Positions 59,552 to 64,000 of a stretch of 64,000 nt of DNA are shown here, in pieces. Both the position numbers and the translations under genes were made by a program. The notes below the pieces were generated by a model. It saw only the letters and a list, made by a program, of their open reading frames with translations. It had not been told where the DNA came from and did no database searches. Within the stretch, counting starts at the first letter, position 1; the number at the start of each line of letters is the position of its first letter. This stretch comes from Streptomyces sp. MMG1121 (GTDB lineage Bacteria; Actinomycetota; Actinomycetes; Streptomycetales; Streptomycetaceae). The stretch covers positions 310,001 to 374,000 of the forward strand of contig NZ_LGDV01000001.1 of the NCBI RefSeq assembly GCF_001280015.1, in the 5' to 3' direction.

Positions 59552-59565
59552 TAGAACGCGTTCCA
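59552..59565 (-). promoter_or_regulatory. KstR-type operator
   Basis: TAGAACGCGTTCCA fits the mycobacterial KstR consensus TnnAACnnGTTnnA exactly. It lies just downstream of the predicted transcription start of the MaoC-ADH-SDR operon, where repressor binding would block elongation. KstR is a TetR protein released by cholesterol-derived CoA thioesters; no kstR gene is within the window. Confidence 0.65.
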
Positions 59566-59578
59566 GTCCGGCGCCCCC

Positions 59579-59628
59579 TGTATAGCCGAGCGCTCCGCAC
59601 TTGTGAAGGCTCCTGACACTGCGTCAGG
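59579..59628 (-). promoter_or_regulatory. Promoter of the MaoC operon
   Basis: On the minus strand, -35 TTCACA (59602-59607) and -10 TATACA (59579-59584) are separated by 17 bases, the best sigma-70-like pair seen in the window. Immediately upstream CCTGAC-N5-GTCAGG (59612-59628) forms another palindrome that could bind a second regulator. Confidence 0.75.
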
Positions 59629-59797
59629 TGTCGTCGGCCGTGACATTTGTACTGCCCGAGTCCGTACATGCGCATCTGCCGGACCGGCTCCGCGCCCTCT
59701 AGCGTCGTGGACACGGCGCGGACGGCGCTGCCGGGTTCGTACGCTGTGCTGTCGTACCGCCGTGGGGCGGGGACCAGCTGATCGGGGGAGCACGGAC

Positions 59798-61072
59798 ATG
59801 ACGGTGTGGCGCAGAGTGCAGTGCCAGGCGCGGACCTGGCAGGCGGCGCGGCTCGAGTGGAAGGCGGAGCACGAGCGGTTCAAGGCGGCACTGCGGGCCG
59901 CCCGGAGGAAGGGTGAGGCCCCGGCCGTCGACCATCCGGGTCCGCCGCCCACCGGCTTCGCGCTGCTGCCCTGGCTGCTGATGGGGATGGGGTCCTTCTC
60001 CAACCTCCTGCAGGGCAAGACCCCGAACCCCTGGGTCGGCGGCCTGGGTCTGCTCGCCTTCAACTCCCTGTACGTCTACGTCACGTTCCGCTCCTTCGAC
60101 CGTGAGAAGCGCGAGGCGCTCTCCACCCGGCTGGCACTGGGGCTCATGGGCCTGCTGACCACGGGCCTGGCCCTCGGCTACGGCGGCAACTGGCTGATGT
60201 TCTTCCCGTTGCTGGGCCTCGCCGTCGGCGCCGCCCTGCGCGGGCCGTGGCTGGGCCGGACCGGCCTGCTGCTGACGGTGTACGCGGCCTGCGTCTCCGC
60301 CGTGCGCGACGACTGGGGCACCGCCACGAACATCGGCTATGCCACGTTCCTGTCCAGCATGGTGACCGCCGCCATCCTCGGCCTGTCCGAGGCGGTGCGG
60401 GAGCTGCGGGCCGCCCGCGAGGAGCTGGCCCGGCGCGCGGTGGAGAAGGAGCGGCTGCGCTTCTCGCGGGACCTGCACGACCTGCTGGGCCACACGCTGT
60501 CGGTGATCGTGGTGAAGTCGGAGGCGGCCCGGCGGCTGGCCCCGCGCGACATGGACGCGGCACTGGGGCAGATCGCGGACATCGAGTCGGTGGGCCGGCA
60601 GGCCCTCACCGAGATCCGGGAGGCGGTGACCGGCTACCGCGAGGGGAGCCTCGCCACCGAGCTGACCCGGGCCCGCTCTGCGCTGTCCGCGGCGAGCGTG
60701 GAGCCGGTGGTACGGCAGTCCGGCACGCCGCTCGCCCCGCAGACCGAGGCGCTGCTCGGCTGGGTGGTGCGCGAGGCGGTCACCAACGTGGTCCGGCACA
60801 GCGACGCGAGCCGCTGCGAGATCACCATCGAGAGCGGCGTCGGGCGGACCCGGCTCGCCGTCACCGACAACGGCACCGGCGAGCCGGTCAGCCGCCCCTG
60901 CGAGGGCATCGGCGGCACGGGTCTGAAGGGGCTGACCGAGCGCCTCGCGGCGGCGGGCGGCTCCCTCACGGCCGGCCCGTCGCCGCGCGGCGGTTTCACG
61001 GTCACCGCCGAACTCCCGGTGGAGTCGGCGCAGTTCGCGGACGTGGTGGCTACGGCGCCCAGGGCGAGCTGA
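59798..61072 (+). CDS. DesK/NarL-class sensor histidine kinase
   Basis: A 424-residue protein. A basic cytoplasmic N-terminus (about 50 residues) precedes five to six membrane helices (about 55-195) and a linker. The HisKA_3 dimerisation box is FSRDLHDLLGHTLSVI with phospho-acceptor H227. The ATPase shows the N box VVREAVTNVVRHSDA, G1 DNGTG and G2 GIGGTGLKGL. No extracellular sensor domain, so it senses the membrane state, like DesK. Its likely partner is the response regulator at 63198, now separated by the arabinofuranosidase gene. The GTG/ATG choice is ATG 59798. Confidence 0.94.
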   Translation: MTVWRRVQCQARTWQAARLEWKAEHERFKAALRAARRKGEAPAVDHPGPPPTGFALLPWLLMGMGSFSNLLQGKTPNPWVGGLGLLAFNSLYVYVTFRSFDREKREALSTRLALGLMGLLTTGLALGYGGNWLMFFPLLGLAVGAALRGPWLGRTGLLLTVYAACVSAVRDDWGTATNIGYATFLSSMVTAAILGLSEAVRELRAAREELARRAVEKERLRFSRDLHDLLGHTLSVIVVKSEAARRLAPRDMDAALGQIADIESVGRQALTEIREAVTGYREGSLATELTRARSALSAASVEPVVRQSGTPLAPQTEALLGWVVREAVTNVVRHSDASRCEITIESGVGRTRLAVTDNGTGEPVSRPCEGIGGTGLKGLTERLAAAGGSLTAGPSPRGGFTVTAELPVESAQFADVVATAPRAS

Positions 61073-62630
61073 CCGCCCAGCTCACGTCGTCGGTCCAGGA
61101 CGTGGCGCTGTCGAAGTCGTTGGACCCGCCGTCGCTCGCCATGTAGAGGTTGTAGTCGTAGTGGCGCAGGTATCTCGTCGGGTAGTTGTACGAGGCGAAC
61201 GAGGTACCGGTGCCGCTCTTGCCGGTCTGCGGGCAGAAGGTGGCGTCGGCCCGGAACTGGGCGGTGCCGTCCATGGCCTGCCGGTAGAGCTTGTAGTCGT
61301 AGTGGCGCAGGTAGTCGCCGGGGTAGTTGCGCGATTCGAAGGAGACGCAGGAGCTGTCGGCGAGGCCCTTGCGGACGATCCAGGTGGCGTCGTTCTTGTC
61401 GAGGGAGGAACTGCTGGAGGTGATGGAGGACAGGACACCCGCGTTGGCCTGGTGCCGGACGTAGTCGCTGGTGCAGCAGGAGGTGGTCGCGCGCAGCGAG
61501 ATCTCCGAGCCCGCGTTCAGCGTGCCCGTGCTGCCGGTCGCGCCGCCGTAGCCGGCGGAGACGATGTCGGCCTGGACGGCGTTGTCGGCGGCGTCGGTCG
61601 GGATGCCGGAGGTCATCACGCCCTCGAAGAAGGACCCGATCGAGCCGTTGCTGTTGTCGCCACCGGTGCCGAGGACGATCGCGCCCTCCTGGTGCATCGG
61701 CGAGTACCCGCCGGCGGTCGGCTCACCCCCGGAATACGTGGTGGTCAGCCCGCCGGATTGGGCATTTCCGTATTTCAGCGCGAAATGGTCCTGCCCGTTG
61801 TTCTTGAGCAGAGCCGTCACGAACGGCATGGCCCCGGTCCCGGTGTTCGAGGTGTTCTTGCTGTATCCGGCGTCGGACTGGAACAGCCCGTTCTCCAGGT
61901 CGGCCTGTACCCACGGCCCCTGTCCGTAGCACGGCGAGAACCAGCACTCGGTGCCGAAGTTGATGGCGTCCATGTGCCCGTTGCCGGTGTCCTTGTTGTT
62001 GGTCTCGGCGTTGCCGTAGTCGAAGCAGCAGGAGCCGTTGACGTGGGTGCCGGACGTCACCATGTACATCCCCTCGGCGGCGCCGTTCGTGGCGACGCCC
62101 GAGGTGGAGTCGTTCCGGTAGCCCATGCCGGCGGAGATCTCCAGGCCGTAGACCTGGTGGCCGCCGACGGTCACCGCCAGCGCGTCCGCGGGCGCCCCGA
62201 CGTCGGCCTTGCCGGCCCCGCCCGCGCCCTCGACGGTGAGGTCGTTGTGGCGGGCGGACTGGTCGTAGATCTTGGTGATGATGCAGGTCGTGCCGGAGCA
62301 GAAGGAGTCCTGGGCCGCCGCGTTCGCGTATCCGCCGGCGGCCAGCAGCCCGATGTCCTTCGTGGCGCCGTCCGAGGCCCGCCGCACCTGGTACAGCGAG
62401 CCGTCGTACGAGGAGTACAGCGCCCGGACCAGGCTGTGCGCGGCGACGCACGGGGTGCCCGCGGCGGCGTAGACGTCGCAGGGCAGCGAGCCGGCGGCGG
62501 CCGCCTGGGGTGCGCCGGTGCCGAGGAGCAGCGCGGCGACGGTGGCGCAGACGGCGAGCACGCAGAGGACGGCGCCCCTGAGGCGCCGCGGGCGGGTGCG
62601 GGGGGATCCGTGGGGGGAACTCAGGAGCAC
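61050..62630 (-). CDS. abfB: Secreted alpha-L-arabinofuranosidase (GH54 + CBM42)
   Basis: A 526-residue exported enzyme that removes arabinose side chains from arabinoxylan and arabinan. A Sec signal peptide ends near GAPQAAAAG (about 46). The GH54 catalytic domain (48-385) includes SLPCDVYAAAGTPCVAAHS, LEISAGMGYRNDST and CCFDYGNAETNNKDTG, with disulfide pairs as in the fungal Aspergillus AkAbfB. The arabinose-binding CBM42 (about 390-520) has two visible repeats, NYPGDYLRHYDYKLY and NYPTRYLRHYDYNLY. The 3' end overlaps the kinase gene by 23 bases. Flanked by a two-component pair it does not obviously belong to. Confidence 0.96.
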   Translation of the reverse strand: MLLSSPHGSPRTRPRRLRGAVLCVLAVCATVAALLLGTGAPQAAAAGSLPCDVYAAAGTPCVAAHSLVRALYSSYDGSLYQVRRASDGATKDIGLLAAGGYANAAAQDSFCSGTTCIITKIYDQSARHNDLTVEGAGGAGKADVGAPADALAVTVGGHQVYGLEISAGMGYRNDSTSGVATNGAAEGMYMVTSGTHVNGSCCFDYGNAETNNKDTGNGHMDAINFGTECWFSPCYGQGPWVQADLENGLFQSDAGYSKNTSNTGTGAMPFVTALLKNNGQDHFALKYGNAQSGGLTTTYSGGEPTAGGYSPMHQEGAIVLGTGGDNSNGSIGSFFEGVMTSGIPTDAADNAVQADIVSAGYGGATGSTGTLNAGSEISLRATTSCCTSDYVRHQANAGVLSSITSSSSSLDKNDATWIVRKGLADSSCVSFESRNYPGDYLRHYDYKLYRQAMDGTAQFRADATFCPQTGKSGTGTSFASYNYPTRYLRHYDYNLYMASDGGSNDFDSATSWTDDVSWAVSSPWAP

Positions 62631-62694
62631 GATGCACCTCGGGTTCGTCGTAGGGAAGTGCGGGTTCGCGGGACGTCCAGCTCCGTCCGATATC

Positions 62695-62723
62695 CCGAAC
62701 GCCGTTCGATCGAAATACCGAAC
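62695..62723. promoter_or_regulatory. Repeated CGAAC elements upstream of abfB
   Basis: CGAACGCCGTTCG (62696-62708) is a perfect palindrome, overlapping TTCGATCGAA (62705-62714), also perfect; a further CCGAAC lies at 62718-62723, 23 bases after the first. The cluster is 65-93 bases before the abfB ATG and resembles multi-site operators of sugar-responsive repressors. The remainder of 62724-62827 shows nothing recognisable. Confidence 0.5.
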
Positions 62724-62827
62724 CTATTCAGCCGCGGAATTGCCTTGGATTTATGGAAATGCAGAGGCGATTGTTTGGGCGGCACCGGATGACGTCAAGC
62801 CCCGCCGCACGGGAAAATGCGATCTCT

Positions 62828-63090
62828 TTAATCGGCCGCGGCTGCCCGCGCCACGAGCAACGGCTGGGAGAAACCCGTCTCTTCGGGCATCAGCCAGACG
62901 ATGTCCGCGCATCCCTCGGCAGCGGCGAATCCGGCGAGCGGCTCCCGCCCGAGCGCCCGGCAGGCCCGCGCCAGTGCCACAGCCGAAGGTGACCGTCCGC
63001 CCGGTGCCGCCGGCGGACGCGTGCACCTGCGCGAGCGCGGCCCGCACGTCCGGCTCGGCGTAGCACCGGGACGTCGACGCAGCGTCCGGC
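62828..63090 (-). pseudogene. Decayed gene, frameshifted, unidentified
   Basis: On the minus strand YAEPDVRAALAQVHASAGGT, then GRTVTF is in one frame, and from about 62990 the text continues in the next frame as ALARACRALGREPLAGFAAA, EGCADIVWLMPEETGFSQPL and ends LVARAAAAD-stop at 62828. Both parts have G/C-rich third positions and protein-like composition, so a one-base shift has broken a real gene. No start codon is convincing and I do not recognise the family. It lies between abfB and the response regulator. Confidence 0.45.
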
Positions 63091-63197
63091 GTCCCACGAG
63101 CGCGGGGCTCGGGTACGGCGCACCGGAACCTCCCGGTACGGGTGACGGGACCACCGTCAGCGGATGTGGCCGGACTCTTCGGCCGTAGGCTGGGCCC

Positions 63198-63839
63198 ATG
63201 GACGAGATGCCCCGGGACGGCAGGCCCGCCAAGTGCATCCGGGTTCTGCTCGCCGAGGACCAGGGGATGATGCGCGGGGCCCTCGCGCTGCTGCTCGGCA
63301 TGGAGGACGACATCGAGGTCGTCGCCCAGGTCTCCCGTGGGGACACGATCGCCGAGGAGGCGCTGCTGCACCGGCCGGACGTGGCCCTGCTGGACATCGA
63401 ACTCCCGGGCGCCAGCGGGCTGGACGCGGCGGCCGAGCTGCGCGAGCAGGCGCCCGACTGCCGGGTGCTGATCCTCACCACCTTCGGCCGGCCCGGCTAT
63501 CTGCGCCGTGCCATGGAGGCCGGGGCGGCCGGGTTCCTCGTCAAGGACGGGCCCGTGGAGGACCTGGCCGCGGCCATCCGGCGCGTGCTCAGCGGCGAGA
63601 CCGTGGTCGATCCGGCGCTGGCCGCCGCCGCGCTCAGCGCCGGGCCGAACCCGCTGACGGCCCGCGAGTGCGACGTACTGAAGGCGTCGGTGGACGGGGC
63701 GACCGTCGCCGACATCGCCGGCCGGCTGCAGCTGTCCGAGTCCACCGTCCGGAACTACCTGTCCTCGGCGATCGGCAAGACGGGCACCCGGAACCGGGCG
63801 GAGGCGGTACGGGAGGCCCGGCAGCAGGGGTGGCTCTGA
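63198..63839 (+). CDS. NarL/DesR-type response regulator
   Basis: A 213-residue protein. The receiver domain (14-130) has the acidic pair AEDQGMM, the phosphorylation site D66 in VALLDIELP, the Thr in LILTTFG and the Lys in FLVKDG. A LuxR-type helix-turn-helix closes it (NPLTARECDVLKASVDGATV, ADIAGRLQLSESTVRNYLSS). The partner is most likely the DesK-like kinase at 59798, which lies 2.1 kb upstream on the same strand. In close relatives such pairs are adjacent, so the intervening abfB gene looks inserted. Confidence 0.94.
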   Translation: MDEMPRDGRPAKCIRVLLAEDQGMMRGALALLLGMEDDIEVVAQVSRGDTIAEEALLHRPDVALLDIELPGASGLDAAAELREQAPDCRVLILTTFGRPGYLRRAMEAGAAGFLVKDGPVEDLAAAIRRVLSGETVVDPALAAAALSAGPNPLTARECDVLKASVDGATVADIAGRLQLSESTVRNYLSSAIGKTGTRNRAEAVREARQQGWL

Positions 63840-63886
63840 ACCACGCGCCCCCACCCGGCCCCGCCGCGCTCCGGCCAGCGCGAACC

Positions 63887-64000
63887 CTACGCCCGCAGCA
63901 GCGTCACCACCGCCGCCCCGCCCAGCCCGATGTTGTGCGCGAGCCCCACCCGCGCTCCGGGCACCTGCCGCTCCCCCGCCTCGCCGCGCAACTGCCAGAC
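63887..64000 (-). CDS. Thiolase/lipid-transfer protein, C-terminal end (partial)
   Basis: The window ends inside a minus-strand gene whose last 37 codons read [37 protein letters not shown], followed by TAG. HNxGLGG near the C-terminus is the hallmark of SCP2-type thiolases (acetyl-CoA acetyltransferase or lipid-transfer proteins), which work with MaoC hydratases and Hsd4A-type dehydrogenases in steroid and acyl-CoA degradation. This fits the beta-oxidation genes at 56.5-59.5 kb. The start is outside the window. Confidence 0.85.
   Translation of the reverse strand, partial: VWQLRGEAGERQVPGARVGLAHNIGLGGAAVVTLLRA

Noticed and set aside
1..64000. tRNA genes, rRNA genes, CRISPR arrays, phage or plasmid functions
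   Set aside because: None seen on reading both strands; short tandem repeats found (36061-36084, 51061-51078) lack CRISPR spacing.

Overview
The window is chromosomal DNA from a high-GC actinomycete, almost certainly Streptomyces. Codons are strongly G/C-biased at third positions, GTG starts and ATGA/GTGA overlaps are common, and several -10-like motifs sit only 7-9 bases before a start codon, suggesting leaderless mRNAs. Typical gene families are present: a BTAD/NB-ARC (AfsR-type) regulator, NsrR, sedolisin, efeOBU, a fused RNase H/acid phosphatase, DUF3105/DUF305 and a class A RNase P RNA. No phage, plasmid, CRISPR array, tRNA or rRNA gene was seen.

Layout. 1-1.8 kb: a serine hydrolase (cut by the window edge), a MerR regulator and a Tn3-type transposase scrap. 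1.8-8.8 kb: anchored protein, NsrR, DUF3105-DUF305 pair, secreted sedolisin, small secreted protein, and a bacterial ML-like lipid-binding domain. 8.9-14.8 kb: two MFS exporters (one with a TetR gene and operator), a membrane EEP-family phosphatase and panB. 15-20.1 kb: a DrrAB-type ABC exporter preceded by a helically phased GTCGG array, convergent with an AfsR-type regulator. 20.2-26.9 kb: M50 protease, F420:NADP oxidoreductase, sialidase, MFS, methionine aminopeptidase. 27-33.5 kb: iron and heme block, heme oxygenase and efeO-efeB-efeU with tandem iron-box-like sites. 33.5-42.8 kb: prim-pol-like protein, TetR, Rsm22 methyltransferase, serine hydrolase/Bcr exporter, SDR, a D,D-carboxypeptidase, DoxX and MazG-like genes.

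41-43.7 kb and 48.4-48.8 kb are scars: remnants of an aldo/keto reductase, a type II thioesterase, a secreted protein and a MerR regulator. 43.9-46.8 kb holds rnpB, whose 5' end overlaps the end of an EamA transporter gene, then AraC and TetR regulators. A divergent FAD monooxygenase, an RNB ribonuclease, YaaA, a KDPG-type aldolase, RNase H/phosphatase, a CTG-started zinc-ribbon coiled coil and a Nif3-like protein follow.

56.5-59.6 kb is a minus-strand lipid or steroid beta-oxidation operon (MaoC hydratase, Zn-alcohol dehydrogenase, Hsd4A-like SDR) with a readable promoter and a KstR-type operator. 59.8-63.8 kb is a DesK/DesR-like two-component pair split by a secreted GH54 arabinofuranosidase. 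The last bases are the C-terminus of a thiolase-like protein.

The most unusual items are the phased GTCGG array beside an AfsR-type regulator, the maoC promoter and leader, a 40-bp repeat inside two unrelated genes, the bacterial ML-like protein, the rnpB/CDS overlap, two CTG starts, and a 52-residue protein with paired HG(R/K)HR motifs. I did not find a clearly new multi-gene system.
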